Program-made: the position numbers and the translations under genes
Notes under the pieces: generated by a model
Seen by the model: the letters and a program-made list of their open reading frames with translations, nothing else
What the model was told of the DNA's origin: nothing
Database searches by the model: none
Part shown: positions 44,671 through 56,750 of the stretch, in pieces
How positions within the stretch are numbered: the first letter of the stretch is position 1
How the letters are laid out: the number at the start of each line of letters is the position of its first letter
From: Macrobrachium rosenbergii
Lineage: Eukaryota; Arthropoda; Malacostraca; Decapoda; Palaemonidae
Reading direction: 5' to 3'
DNA: 64,000 bases
NCBI RefSeq assembly: GCF_040412425.1
Contig: NC_089756.1
Span: 5,500,498 to 5,564,497 of the forward strand

Positions 44671-46540
44671 TCTAACTTGACGAGTGGGAAGTCCTAATGT
44701 CATAAGGAAGTTCATTCCATCCTTGCAGAAGATCTTTTAGCCTGCCACCATTATCACCAAAATAGCTGGAACCTGGTTTATTCCTGCCGAGCAAACAGTC
44801 AAGAGTCATTCCATCTTTAAGAGAAGCCTTTGCATGAAAATAGCTGGTTTTCTTTTTTATTCCTGAAAAGGAGAAAGTCAAGATTCTTCCATTTTTGGCT
44901 ATTCCCAAAAATTTCTAATAGTAAGATCATCTTTGACTTGATACGTTCCCTCGGGCTCTCTCATGAGATTTGTCGGAAGCTCTAATGTTAAGATAATTGG
45001 TTAGGTGTTTTATTTCTTTCTTTCGGCTTTAGCTGCAGATAAAAAAAAAAAAAATGGGCGAGCTTCGGGAAGTTTCCTAGGCGGGAAATGATAAGTATTT
45101 CTCTTCTTCCGGAAGTCATGGCCAAGGCTAAAACTCTGCTTCGTTCGTTTAAGGTTCTTTATCTGCAAGTGTTTGGTTCCGGCATCAGCGGGGTTGTCTT
45201 TATGTCCGATATATACGAATATTTATCAAAGGTTGATAAACTCCGTCCGCTTCTGTGTACACTTCTTGTCTCACCGCGGAATCCTGGAATCCCCGTCCGC
45301 TGTCAAAGGATGCGATTAGTTACTTCGGAGAAGGGTTCCTGATTCCTGGTTCATAAGCGCTCACTACACGAACACAGTTGCGGGCACACTTCACGATTCT
45401 CGTGTGGTGTGAGGTTTATGCCCTTGAGCACAATTTAATTTTTTTTTTTTATTACTGCACAGTATTCGGAGTATGTCCACTTCATCTTCGTTTCTAAGGA
45501 ATGGTTCAGAGCTTTCTATTCTGGAGGTAGTTTACTTGCGAGTCTGTCTTTGTTTTCTTCCTTTACTTACGAGACATTCAATTCACCCCACCGCGTATAG
45601 TGGCGAATTCTCCTATCTAGGGTGCGTTCAATTAGCTGAGGTGGTATTCTCTTAGTGTGAAGACTCGGAAGGTTATTCACTTAGTCCACATTTAACAGCG
45701 AAGTCTATTATCTAGGGTGCGCTCATTTAGCTAAGGTAGTACTCACGTAGTGCGGTGATTATTAGGTTAACTAGATAGAGAAATTCCTTCTAGGCTTTAG
45801 AATCTTAAGCAATAGTGATAGTATAATCACATGAACTTAAGTTTAGTACATCTTAAGTATCCTAGTCTTTGATAGTTTCCCTACGAGAGTCCAAAGAGGT
45901 GCTCTCGTAGGCTAGCCTAGGTTGTTTCGTCGGCGCTGGGATACTTCTGCACTCGTCGTCCTTTGCTGCAACCTGCAGGGCGGAGGGTCATCGGCTCGGC
46001 ACACTGCCTCATTCCCTCCTTAATGGGTAGGCTCTGAATAGTCACTTGGGAGATGCATCGTTCTCCTTTTTACATGAAAGTTATTCTCTTAGTTCGTGTG
46101 TAGCCGCTAACCCTTCTATCGTGGGTGCGTTCATTTAGCTAAGGGGTTACTCTCTTAGTGCGGAGGTTCTTAGAGGCGGCCACTTGGAAGTCGGTGTTGG
46201 TTTTCACGACTTTCTACTTAAAAGACGTTCAGTTTTCTTCGAAGAAGAATTTCTTGCTTGGTCCCTTTGCGACGACCAACTCGATCTTATAATTACGTGG
46301 TAATGTTAAGGGTGGAGGGAACTCTAGGTAATGAACGTAGTCTGAGGAAATTTGGAATTTTGGATTCTCTGTTAGCCGGGGTTCATAGTGACAATATTAA
46401 GTTTGACTTTAGTGCTGTGAAGATAGGCAGATCCAGTGGACAGGTTTGGTTTCTTCAACCTCTTCTGCGCAGACATCGGCGGCAACAGATGTGCGAAGAA
46501 CTCGAAGACCTGCACACTCAACTTCTCCTCCATACATGAG
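44671..46540. other. Unrecognised DNA with internal short duplications
   Basis: Three dispersed copies of a roughly 45-bp block (TCTAGGGTGCGTTCA...TTAGCTxAGG...CTTAGTG) lie near 45610, 45712 and 46120. A diverged duplication with CATTCCATC and AAATAGCTGG occurs at 44705-44890. No gene is supported; it could include the recombinase part and termini of the DIRS-like element. Confidence 0.45.
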
Positions 46541-46960
46541 AAGCTACAATAGCCACATGGGAGGTTCTTCGTGCCCCCTCCATACATGAGGTGCTTTGAT
46601 TAGCCACATGGGAGGTTCATCATACCCCTCCATACATGAGAGTGCTTTGATTAGCCACATGGGAGGTTCATCGTTCTCCTCTAATCATGGGAGGCTATGA
46701 TTAGCCACATGGTAGGTTGGTTTTTATTTTTTGCTACTCTCTATCCATGAGGAGGTTTGAATACCACATGAGAGGTAGCTCGACTCAGACCCTCCATAAA
46801 TGAGAGTGCTTTGATTAGCCACATGGGAGGTTCATCGTTTCACCACTAATCATGGGAGGCTGTGATTAGCCACATGGTAGGTTGTTTTTTATTTTGCTAC
46901 TCTCTATCCATAAGGAGGTTTGAATACCACATGAGAGGTAGCTTGACTCAGACAATACCT
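46541..46960 (+). repeat. 162-bp satellite-like tandem repeat, copy set 2
   Basis: Same unit as at 38.41 kb (starts at 46756 and 46918, with two or more partial units before). Order and following sequence match the first set for several hundred bases, so this belongs to a roughly 1-kb direct repeat. Confidence 0.9.
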
Positions 46961-47099
46961 AGACATGAGACTGATGGGGTACTCTCTCTACAGACATTCT
47001 CACCTGCCGAGTGGGATAACCAGGTGAGGATACATTCATTTATACAGAGTAGGCGAATAATGAGTTACCTGCTTTCCCTGTTGGCAGGTCGGGCTGAAT

Positions 47100-47497
47100 T
47101 AGATTGATCCACCTCCATTAAATTTTGTTAATCGGGCTAATTCAGGTGTTCAGGAGTGTATTGCAATATGAAGTTTTCATAAATAAAACTAATATTGTAA
47201 TACTTACCTTGAACACCTGAATGATTCCCACCCTCCTCCCCACTTCAATTTGAATAGTGGATAACGCAATTGGGGATATCTCTCGGCTTCACTTGGCCGG
47301 GACTTGCAGCAGTGTTGCCAACGGTACTTCAGGTAACTCATTTGACAAGATTTTCCTGTAAGCGTTGGTAACGCTGACTGTTTATTACCCACTTAGTGGA
47401 TAAAAGCTATGGGGATGTAGTTCGGGCTGGTAGGTGACCAGGGCTAATTCAGGTGTTCAGGTAAGTATTACAATATTAGTTTTATTATGAAAACTTC
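47100..47497. repeat. Fold-back repeat, copy 2 (truncated)
   Basis: Repeats the 38943-39300 segment, including GGTGTTCAGGTAAGTATTAC and CCCACTTAGTGG. It is cut in the spacer region at 47497, where the MITE begins. Confidence 0.85.
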
Positions 47498-47777
47498 ATT
47501 TTTACAATAAAATAGTTTTATATATACTTACATAATTACATGATCAGAGCCTTCCCTCCTCCCCTCACATGGACATAAGGGCATAAACAAATTGAGCTGT
47601 TTTGCTAGGTTGTTCCTCTCTTTCCCGCCGAAAGTGGGCAGGGCACATCATCTACCCCAAAACATAGGGGCGCGACCCACGAATTTCAAAATTTTAAGCT
47701 GCCGATAAGTGAAACTAATAGCTATGTAATTACTGGGTAAGTATATATAAAACTTTATTTTATTATAAAAATGTCAT
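47498..47777. mobile_element. MITE with about 50-bp terminal inverted repeats
   Basis: The left end CATTTTTACAATAAAATAG and the right end (reverse complement CATTTTTATAATAAAATAA) match for about 50 bp, including GTTTTATATATACTTAC. The 280-bp interior has no ORF. The flanks differ (fold-back repeat on the left, BEL pol on the right), so the element sits on or created a junction. Confidence 0.8.
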
Positions 47778-47789
47778 GTTTAGCATCTT

Positions 47790-48694
47790 TAGGATCTAAC
47801 TAAACATGATGAAAGGCTTTGGAAATATCTGCTGTGACCGCATAAGGCTCACTTCTGAATCGTAGCAGCAAATCATACAACACTTCTACCAAATTAAGAC
47901 AAGGATACAAGCACTTTGAAGAAGCATTAAACACTACTAGTAGTGGTGTGGTTGTACTTTCTTTAGTTACTCTAAAGTGTGGCATATAATAGCCTTCAGT
48001 TACAGGACTTGTTACTTTGCTAGTAAACCCATTATCTACATACGTCTGAATTACATCCGAATACTGCTGATGGTATACAGGATCTCTATTGAATCGTTCT
48101 CTTAGCGATTTCAATTGAGCAATGGCAGGCTTGAAGTTGGTAGTCGGCCTCTCGCAATCATGGAACGGCAGACTGACCATATAACCGCGTGAAGTTTGCT
48201 TTACACTGTTCATGACACGGCGCATCGCGTCATGGTGTGAGACAGTGAATTGCTCATTTGGCTGAATCCCCAATGTATCTAACTTCTTCCACTCATCCAC
48301 ATCATGTTTGGCCTCTTGCACCCGACACGGGCAGCGTTCTCACAGTGGACGTGTCAATGTACTGTCTGGCCCATCCTGGGAGTCTCAGTGATACAAATAA
48401 ACTAATACCATCATATTTTTCCAGACCATGCACAAAATGGCTGAAATAATCTGCTCCTATCAGGATCTCTACATTTTCTAACGTATCGCTATTTACTTCC
48501 TGGTCAGCCCATACATAACCCTTACTTTCTAAATATCCTCGGACATTCAATAGCCTGGTGTTATGAATGGGCACGTTCACTCTGTTATGAACTCGTAACC
48601 TTAGCCTCAGGATTCGTTGGCCTATCTTTAGCCTACATGCTATCAAATCAAACCCTCCTTCTGTAACATCAGTTGCAAAGGGCGCTATGTTCAA
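47790..48694 (-). pseudogene. pol: BEL-2 protease and RT N-terminal part
   Basis: 48302-48694 carries VEILIGADYFSHFVHG, the BEL protease end. After a frameshift, 47800-48321 gives PVTEGYYMPHF, LLVVFNASSK and TADISKAFHHV, the first RT palm motif with its catalytic Asp. A stop follows, then LDPKDAKHD before the MITE. The YxDD half is missing. Confidence 0.8.
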
Positions 48695-49008
48695 GGATAC
48701 TTTTTGAGGACTGGAAGTTTCAATTAGGTCGCCAACTTCTGCTTATGAAGCTCCTTTGGCTTCCTGTATCAAAAAACACTTGGGTTACTTTCTCTTGACC
48801 ATTACTGCTACGTATTGTGCCTGACACAGTTGGCAACAATGTGGAGGTAATTCTATGTTACTGTTAGAACTCATTCTAGTAGCATTGACTGTTGGTTTTT
48901 ATCTGATTGATTGCTAGAATTACTTACATTATATTTTCTTTGGGCTCTGCTTATGAGTAGTAGACTAAGACACAAGGTTAGTTTTAGCAACTGCGTTACT
49001 GTTGGAAG

Positions 49009-49250
49009 TTAAATTAACATTTTGGCCAGATTTCTGATTACTTGAATAAATAAGGGAATGGTGACGTGCGCCACAAGTTTTACAGTTCTGATTGTTACGG
49101 CACTCTTTACTATGATGTCCTTTTCCAAGACAGTTAAAACACTAATTGTTTTGAATAAGACCCTCTTTCGGTCATTTACATTACCAAATTTGCGGAATTC
49201 ATTTGCGGAGTGTCCTTTGTTACAAAAGGACAAGAATTAACGTGAGCAGC
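49009..49250 (-). pseudogene. gag: BEL-2 gag zinc knuckles
   Basis: CFNCLGKGHHSKEC and NQNCKTCGARHH can be read on the minus strand at about 49060-49142 (CX2CX4HX4C), preceded in another frame by CNKGHSANEFR. Frameshifted. Confidence 0.75.
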
Positions 49251-49679
49251 AGCTGCTGGCTGTTCGGTTTAATTAGACTCTGAGAAGTCTGACGATGAGT
49301 GCGACATGATAGCAACGTCGTTCAAAGTGTGGATATGGAAATCTAGGCATCGTACATTTCTAACAAGGAATAATCTGCCTTCTGCAGAAAATGAGCTATA
49401 TGAGTTTAGACACCCCTGCCAACAAGCTTCTTGTTTACAAGGATAAGAGCTAGCCCTTCTCCTCCTCAGATGGAATTAAATCTCTTGATCTGCTCTAGGA
49501 CTATATGTTAAGTCTGATGCGGAACTTTCTCAAACTATCATACTCAAAAGTAGGGATTAGCAATTCCCCTAGTGGGTTAAACAACAGCGCCAACGTCTGC
49601 TGCATATTGCCATATAACTTGTCTAACAATTAAATAACTACTTCGTGGTTTTCTTCTGTTATGCTTAATGACTTAATCA

Positions 49680-49990
49680 GTTTAAGCAGCTCCTCTCCTA
49701 GCGCGCTAAGCAGGGTAGACAGTTGTCAAAAGATTTTATATTTACTCAATTCTCCGTTAAAGGTTGGCAATTGAATTTCTTTAAGTTTACCTTGAGAAGG
49801 TTGATAGATCTGAGCAAGTTGTGATGCCCGGGCCTGAAGGGCACTTTTTAAAGCTCCAGTCTCGCTGAGTGCATTGCATACATCTTGCCTGGTAACACCT
49901 AGTTTCAATCCAGATTTAAAAACCTGTCCAAGTTCATCATAAGTTTGACTTTCTTGATCAAATCTTTATAAGTTTCTACTACGCGAGACT
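49680..49990 (-). pseudogene. gag: BEL-2 gag DUF1759 start
   Basis: LKEIQLPTFNGELSKYKIF is the DUF1759 entry motif. The upstream frame has ALKSALQARASQLAQIYQ. The remaining gag up to the knuckles is decayed (49250-49680). Confidence 0.6.
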
Positions 49991-50200
49991 GTTGAAGTTT
50001 GCGGGCTGCTTCTTTATGATAGTGATTGAGAAGTAAACAAACTTGGCACCTCAGTTGCCATTCTGTTTACGCTAAAGATACTGAATTATGAAGGAATAAT
50101 TCAAATTTTACTCTAATTTCTTATGTGCTTGGTATTGCAATTTCTCAAATTACACAATAGCTGAATTTGTGAATTATTCTACGTTACCTTGAAGCCTGCA

Positions 50201-50959
50201 TCATTCACTTCTAATCAACCTCATTAAACTGTTCAAGAAAGTGCATCGCACCTCCTCGGTAAAGTGCACACCGTCACTCGCTTTACCATAACAGTATGCA
50301 TTAGCATTCATGGATAGGTGACAAACACCATAGTTCTTCCGCTTGCTACAGTAGCGGCGAATTCAGGCATTCAAGTTTCTTACACAGGCATTGTACGTTT
50401 CTGTACTGATGTTTTGACGGTGTGAGCAGGGTAATTGCACAGTTTGCAACTCCAGATCACCAGTGTACGCATCAAAGCCTTTATTCTTTCAGCCAACACT
50501 TTTAATCTGTCCCAGGCAGGTTTAGATTTATTTGCCGCCAGGTCATTGCCTCCTACATACAATACGACAAAATCGTATTGACGCGTCCAGAAGTTCATAT
50601 GTTCAAACTGCGTGGTGAAGCCACCTAGTTTTCTACACACCTCTACAACCACTCCATCCGTTACCAGCAGGACAGGAGGTAGTTGCGAGTGTCCTATCAA
50701 CGCTTCTCTAAATGTCATAACCCACCACTTCACTTTGTTTCACTTTGTTTGGTTTTATGTACAACCCTCCACAGGGATAATTCCCTCTGACGGGCCCTTG
50801 TACGTTTTCAACATAAGGTGCTTCTGGTATTTTATAATTGTCTTTCAGTGTTTTCTCGTCAGTATCGTAGCTCCTGCAGGATAGGAGAGTCTTTAGTTCT
50901 TTTTTAAATTTGCTTTCTTCTTGCATTAAATTGCATAAAAGGTTATTAGTCAAAGCCAT
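50201..50959 (-). pseudogene. SGNH-hydrolase-like domain of a retroelement
   Basis: The minus strand has LIGHSQL (block I; GDS replaced by GHS), DFVVLYVGGNDLAA (block with GGND) and, after one or more frame breaks near 50380, SDGVHFTEE (the D-x-x-H block), ending at TGA 50201-50203. These are the Ser, Gly/Asn and Asp-His catalytic blocks of SGNH/GDSL esterases. Such domains occur in ORF1 of CR1-like LINEs and in Ngaro/DIRS-type elements. The preceding frame (50708-50959) links it to the CCHC ORF. Confidence 0.68.
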
Positions 50960-51008
50960 GATCCGTATTATTTGTCACCTTTGACACATATTCTTGATAT
51001 ACTATGCA

Positions 51009-51900
51009 CTAGTTGCCATCATATGTTTTATGTTTAGCATTACTATGACCTTTATTTACACAATTTTTACACTTGAACATGTTGCTAACACATTCATTTG
51101 ATTTGTGATTTTCACCACATCTAGGGCAAGCTTGGTCATTTCTACAATTTGTTGCCCTGTGACCAAATTCCTGACATTTATAGCATTGATAGGGCATGTA
51201 ACAGTCGTATACTTTGCAACGGCTATACAGTGTACACAATTTGTCACCTCTATCATAGATAGCCTTTCGTATTTGTGGTGTGCATTTGATGATATAGTGT
51301 TTATATTTGTCATTTTTGGCTATCATTTCCTTTACAATCTTTAGGTCGTCATTTTCAGATATGAGGTTACCTATCCATGGATTTTTCTTTACAATGTTAT
51401 CGACAATGTCATCTTCATCCTTTGGGACACAGACTACTTTTATTTTTGGTTTAAGTTTACCCTTCTCATTTACTGATATATTGTTGATATCCTGAATCGC
51501 CATTTTTGCCTTTTCTAAGTTTTTCCTGTCTGGAAATCTTACAAATAAGTGTCCATCTCTTGTTGTTTTGACCTGTTCAACTGGCGCCGTTATTTTACTC
51601 ATAATTTGTCTTTTCATTAGCTGCTGTGTTCTCTTCGTTTGTAGATTTGATCAGAAGCACTTTTTTTGTCTTAAATGATTCAGCATAAGTTTTGTCCATG
51701 TTTGTCATGGTCTTTACATCTTTATCAACAATATCAATTTTGTTTTGGGTTTCTTCTGTGTTGATCATTACGTCACTAGTTTTCTGAGCCGAATCCTGAA
51801 TCAGCTATGTTAATATCTCTGTGTTTTCTTTTATTTCTTCAAGTTATTCTTCAATGAGTTTTTTGTGTGTTCTTTGTTCAGGCCTCTTGCAGTTATTACA
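51009..51900 (-). pseudogene. Gag-like ORF with three CCHC zinc knuckles
   Basis: The frame 51009-51617 contains an RRM-like stretch (GHLFVRFPDRKNLEKAKMAI) followed by three knuckles: CYKCQEFGHRATNC, CPRCGENHKSNEC and CKNCVNKGHSNAKH. One indel near 51620 joins it to an upstream Lys-rich frame (TKKVLLIKSTNEEN). RRM plus knuckle ORF1 proteins bind retroelement RNA. With the SGNH domain downstream it forms one element; no RT or recombinase is in the window. Confidence 0.72.
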
Positions 51901-52001
51901 GATGTACAAAATGTTATCACTACAACACTTGAAGATTCATACGAAACCAGGCGTCACACATTTCACAGCAAGTTCCTTCATCATCAACTTCCCCAGAGCA
52001 G

Positions 52002-52436
52002 TGTCTATAAGAGGTGCAAAAGAAACGAGCAGGTAAAAGTGACTGCTACTTTATTACAGATCCAGGCAGTTTATATAGCGGCAGACTGGCGCCAAGCTGC
52101 GAAAGACAGTGAGATTATGTGTGACCTGAGGTCAATAATAATTAACAATAATATACAGCGAGCAAGTACAGTTTACAATATAAAAATAGACAGAATTCCA
52201 ATGTGGATATAATCTTGATGCCTGCGAATAAAGAAATACAAGATACACAATTGATAATAGGTGATCAAATACATATATAGTTTAAATGATTGAAATTAGG
52301 TGACCTGGCACGTTAGGCGTGACTAATTGTATGGCGAAGAAACTGGGAAGTCACCATAGAAAACTTGCTCAGTGGAGACTTGGCGAATGACACGTTCGAT
52401 GGAGACTCCGCTGACGGCTCTGTAGGTGACTTTACA
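52002..52436 (-). repeat. G4 LTR
   Basis: About 435 bp, TGTCTATAAGAGGTGCAAAA to ...TGACTTTACA. Diverged relative of the G1 LTR (shared GAGCAGG, TGACCTGAGGTCAA and CTTTACA ends). The polypurine GGAGGAGAGTATT abuts it. Confidence 0.75.
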
Positions 52437-53260
52437 AATACTCTCCTCCTGGAAGGCCTTGATGGAGGTGGGGGTGGGGAACCTGGTGACGGTTGCGACC
52501 TTGGATGTGAGTGGGCGGACACCTGCCAGGGATATCTCGTGGCTCAGGAAGTCAGCTCTCTGGACACCGAAGGTGCATTTGTTGAAATGCACGACGAGGC
52601 TGTTCTCCTGGAGGCGCTGCAGGACTGCCCAGATGTGTTTTTGGTGTTCACTGTGGGACCTGGAAAATATGAGGATGTCATCAACGTAACAGACACAGAA
52701 CTTCAGGTCCCCAAGGATGCTGTCCATGAGCCGCTGGAAGGTTGCCCCGGCATTCCTCAAACCGAAGGTGGAGAAGGCGAACACGTAGGACCCGAACGGT
52801 GTGATGATGGTGGTCTTTGGTATATCCTCTGGTGCGACAAGTACTTGAAAATATGATTTTAGAAGGTCTAATTTAGTGAATATTTTGGCTCCGTGAAAGG
52901 AGGCCGTGAGGTCCTGCATGTTTGGCAAGGGGTAGTGGTCGCGCTCCGTTGCGATGTTGAGACGCCTGTAATCGCCGCAGGGTCTCCAGGAGCCGTCTGG
53001 TTTCTGCACCATGTGGAGGGGGGAGACCCACGGACTAGAGGCCTTTTTGCAGATTCCCATTCGTTCCATTTCTGCGAATGCGTTTTGGCCTCCTGAAGGC
53101 GCCGTGGGGAAGCCCTCCGAACTTCGCATGCAGGGGCCCTTAGTCGTTATGTGATGGTATATGCCATGTTTGGCTGGGGCCCCGGGGACTTGACGGAGCT
53201 CGGGCTTGAATACTTCAGGAAACTCCGTTAGCAGCTGTGCATACTGGTGGGGGGCGAATG
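52002..53260 (-). mobile_element. CsRn1-like fragment G4: RT joined directly to an LTR
   Basis: The open frame (about 52440-53260) has the protease-RT linker FPEVFKPELRQVPG, RT with SPWVSPLHMVQKPDG, KLDLLKSYFQV, TFGLRNAGATFQRLM and an intact CYVDDILIFS, and the thumb region to IKAFQE. The next codons are already LTR-side sequence: RNase H and integrase are absent. Upstream, gag and most of protease are missing. RT here has no frameshift, unlike G1-G3. Confidence 0.85.
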
Positions 53261-55319
53261 TCGACAGATGATACAGGAGGAGGAAATGATTCCCTCTTGA
53301 TTGTCGATGAATGCCACTACTGTGGTTTTGTTGTTCAACGAAACCACTGAGTGTCGCAGAACTCATCCTGAATTCTTGGAAGGTCAAAAGGCTGCCTTGA
53401 GTCCAAGATGTTGATGAGAAGGTACTAATCGTCTTGGTCACACAACTTCAAGACAAAGTCTTACAGGAGTGAGCCTATTCCTCAAGGGGAATGTGCAAGC
53501 ATTTTCGAAGGTTCCTTCAGTCAAGCATTAGCCAAACTCTTTCCTCATACTTCGAAGAGGAAAGAAGGATGGAGGAATGGAAGCAGACCTCCATTCTCCA
53601 CCATGGGAAAGCTTCTGCAAGGTGACAGGATACTGAGACGATCAGCTCTAGCTGGGCTGGCATTTCCCAAATCGAGTGAAGTTTGCTGAAAAGAATTGCC
53701 GAGACCCAAGGGAAATAGATACTTCTGAAGGAATCCATTCCCTGGCCTTGGCAATGTTGCTGCCAGCTCCAGAGACTTGATAAGTATCATTTCATCCAGG
53801 CATCAGCAATAGGAGAACTTCTTCCTGATCGATACTTCTTTCTCTCTTCCCTTCTTCCCTCCTCCCTTGTGGAAAAGAGGGTGGAAAGAGACACATTTAT
53901 GTGCACTTTCTTAGAAGGGAAGAAGAGGGCTACGTGTTCTGCAATCTTCTTCTGAAGCCTGGGACTTCTTAGGAGTTGAGGGGGGCTGGCTTGAATTCAA
54001 GGTCGAGTCGAGATGACTAAGACCCGAAGGTCTTGGCCATTGTCCAAAGGACAAGGTAGTGCCCTGGTATGAACCTTGATTACCGAGGTATCTGGCAAAT
54101 CTCTGAAAGAGGAAGACAAAACCAAGTAAAGGTTCGTTCCTAAGGGTCAAGCCAACTCGGGACTTACGAAACCGGAGATCCGAATTGGGACAAAGTCCTT
54201 CTTCTTAGCACCAGAATTGCCCACAGAGCTGCAGTTGGCCAGAGTCTACGAGGCAAGAAGAATCCGTATTCTGTCGAGGCAGGGGAGAAGTTTGGTGTCT
54301 CAACCTGAATGAACTCCTTCTCTGAAGAAAAAATTCATCTGGTCAAGAACACTCTTGGAAGCAAGGACCGCAACGGCCCCGACACTCGGCCCCACAGGAA
54401 CTGCAAGGGTTGTGAGTGATGAAGATTATTCATTGGGGGAGCCACAGTCCAGTCCCGGGGATCCTCGCACCGATTCGTCGGCGCGAAGTTCTCCGAAAAA
54501 CAAGGGTGATCGCAACTTGAAGAGGAAGACCCTCTCTGCTTCCAAAGAGTGAACTCCTGTACCTCTCTCCTCAGAAGGAGACCTTGACAGATCCCAAGAA
54601 ACCCTCCTCGGCTACCTGGTTGTACTACGAGACAATCGGGGGACTGACACCCAAAGCATGCCAGGCAGCCGAACTCCGAAGACAAAGTTTCGGACCTCTC
54701 TCAGTCCGTCTCGCACCTCTCAGAACAACAGAGAAAAAGAGAACAGGTGAGGAGAAAGAGTACCCCTACCTGTCCTGCCAGTAAGACCTGCAGGAGAGGC
54801 GGACTGTGAGTGATGATCAACCGAAGGAGATTACTGCCACACGGGGGAAGAAGAGTGCTTGTGCCATGGCAAAGCGCTTTCCTGGGAAGAGCAGAAAGTT
54901 CACTTGAACAGAGCCGAGAACCCGAGTCAGAAAAACTGTGTGGGGCCAAGCCGAGCCGCACCGAACTGAGACGATCACGCAAACTCAGTCCAGACTGGGT
55001 GGTATGCGTTGGACTCTGAAGCAGGTGGGGCGAGCCGAGCCAAGCCATTCTTGCAAGCATGACCAGGGGCTGGGCTGGGCAAGAGAGCCCAGAGAGACGA
55101 GCCGAGCTGATTGCAGGAACACAATCAGAACTGGACAGGGCAGAACTCGTCTGCAGTGAACTAACACTAGTTTCCTGAACTACAAACTCCTTTGAGGCCG
55201 AGGCCCCTCGAGAAGAAGGTTTAAAGGGGAATTCTGTGTCTGCTATCCTGCATGCTCAAACCCTAAGGTTCAAGACATGAGGATGAAACCGGGCAAGCAA
55301 CCGAAGCAGCTGGTGGGTA

Positions 55320-55430
55320 GTATTGAGACACCTGGCATCTCGGCACCCAGACACCTGGGTGTCATGGCACCCAGACACCAGGGTGTCTAGGCACCGAAAC
55401 ACCTGGGTTTCTCGGCACTTTCTCTGGTCC
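55320..55430 (+). repeat. Short tandem units with ACACCTGGGTGTC core
   Basis: Four imperfect units of about 25-27 bp: ...GACACCTGG(G)xxTCTCGGCACCx. Each core is a small palindrome (ACACCTGGGTGT). Confidence 0.8.
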
Positions 55431-56309
55431 TGTGCCTCTCGTCAGGAGAGCGCTCATGATTCATAGGATTCAAGCAACCCATGAGACTCTCAAAAATCTG
55501 AAATTGACAAGGGCCAGGCACAGAACCAGTCTTAGATGCAGACTTCTAAGACTGGCAATAAGGGTGCGGCCTTGAGAGGCCGCGCTCTAGTGGCCCCAAA
55601 ACACCAGACCCCACAGGAGAATGCAAATCGGTTCCCGCCCAAGGGCAGGAAGAGCCAGTGAGAGAAACTTGTCTCCTGGAAGAGAGTCAGTCCCTTAGAA
55701 GTCCCACAGGACTCCTGAAGGGAATCTCTTCCCTGCTTCTTCTGGTGTTTGAACTGATAGGATCAAGACACCAGGCTGGGAACCCAACCGAGCACTGGTA
55801 AGCACTCGGGGAGCACTTGTGGTGCTGGCAGGAAGAGCTGAGACACCTGGGTGCCTCGGCCCTTTCTCTCACACTGCTCCCGAACTGGGCTGGGGAGAGA
55901 ACTCTCCAGACCAGATTGAGATACTTGATATTCCACCAAATCTCAAGCACACCGGATTTTGAGCACTCGGAGTGGCTAGCGAATGAGCACCCAAAGCAGC
56001 CCCCGTCTTAGAGGTGGAACTCTAGGACTAGGAACGGGATTGCAAACCGAGGTTTGTGTGTCTGCGGCTCCCAAAACACAAAACCCAGGGGTATGCGAAT
56101 CGGTTTCCTAACCCGAAGGTTGGGAAGAGCCAACGGGAGACCCACTGCCTCCTCGGAAGGAGGCAGTCCTTAAACGTCCAAGGGCATCAAGGGGAAAGAA
56201 GTAGCCTTCCTCCCCTTTGGCTGACGGAGGTCTGTCCGGTTCCTGGAACCCTCTCGAACCTCTGGAGAGGAAGGGAAGAGGCAGCAGAAGATGAAGTCGA
56301 AGATAAGTT

Positions 56310-56750
56310 GAAGAAGACGGCGGATACTTCCACAGGGCGAATTCCTTCACCTTCACTCCAACATCTTTTTCAGGATGGTGGACACAAAACATGGTAACCT
56401 CCAGGGCAGCTAGGCAGGAACACAACGGAAACGGCCCAGGACACGACCACCAGAGGAAGCAGCAGGCATGATCAGGATAGCCAATGCAGGAGCTACAGAA
56501 GCGGTTCGGAAGGCAGGAGCAACCACAACGGGCAGGAAAGCCACTTCCTCAGGGTGACTTCCTTCCCCTTCACTCTGGCATCTACCGGATGGTGGACATT
56601 GTAACTTCCAGGGCAGCTAGGCAGGAACGCAACGGAAGTGGCCCAGGACACAACCACCAGGAAAAGCAGCAGGCACAATCAGGACAGCCGATGCAGGAGC
56701 TACGGAAGTGGCTCGGAAGGCAGGAGCTACCGCAATGGCCAGGAACATCA
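56310..56750 (+). repeat. Tandem duplication of about 210 bp
   Basis: CTTCACCTTCACTCCAACATC...GGATGGTGGACA and the following CCAGGGCAGCTAGGCAGGAAC...GCAGGAGCTAC block recur about 205-215 bp later with roughly 85-90% identity by eye. Confidence 0.85.

Larger units (their letters stand above)
47778..49990 (-). mobile_element. BEL/Pao remnant (BEL-2)
   Basis: The minus strand shows gag end, zinc knuckles, DUF1758-type protease and the first part of RT, then stops at the MITE. It is unlike BEL-1 in sequence. No LTR was identified. Confidence 0.75.

Noticed and set aside
45088..45342. 84-codon plus ORF considered as DIRS tyrosine recombinase
   Set aside because: No catalytic R...HxxR...Y pattern could be found, so the assignment was dropped.
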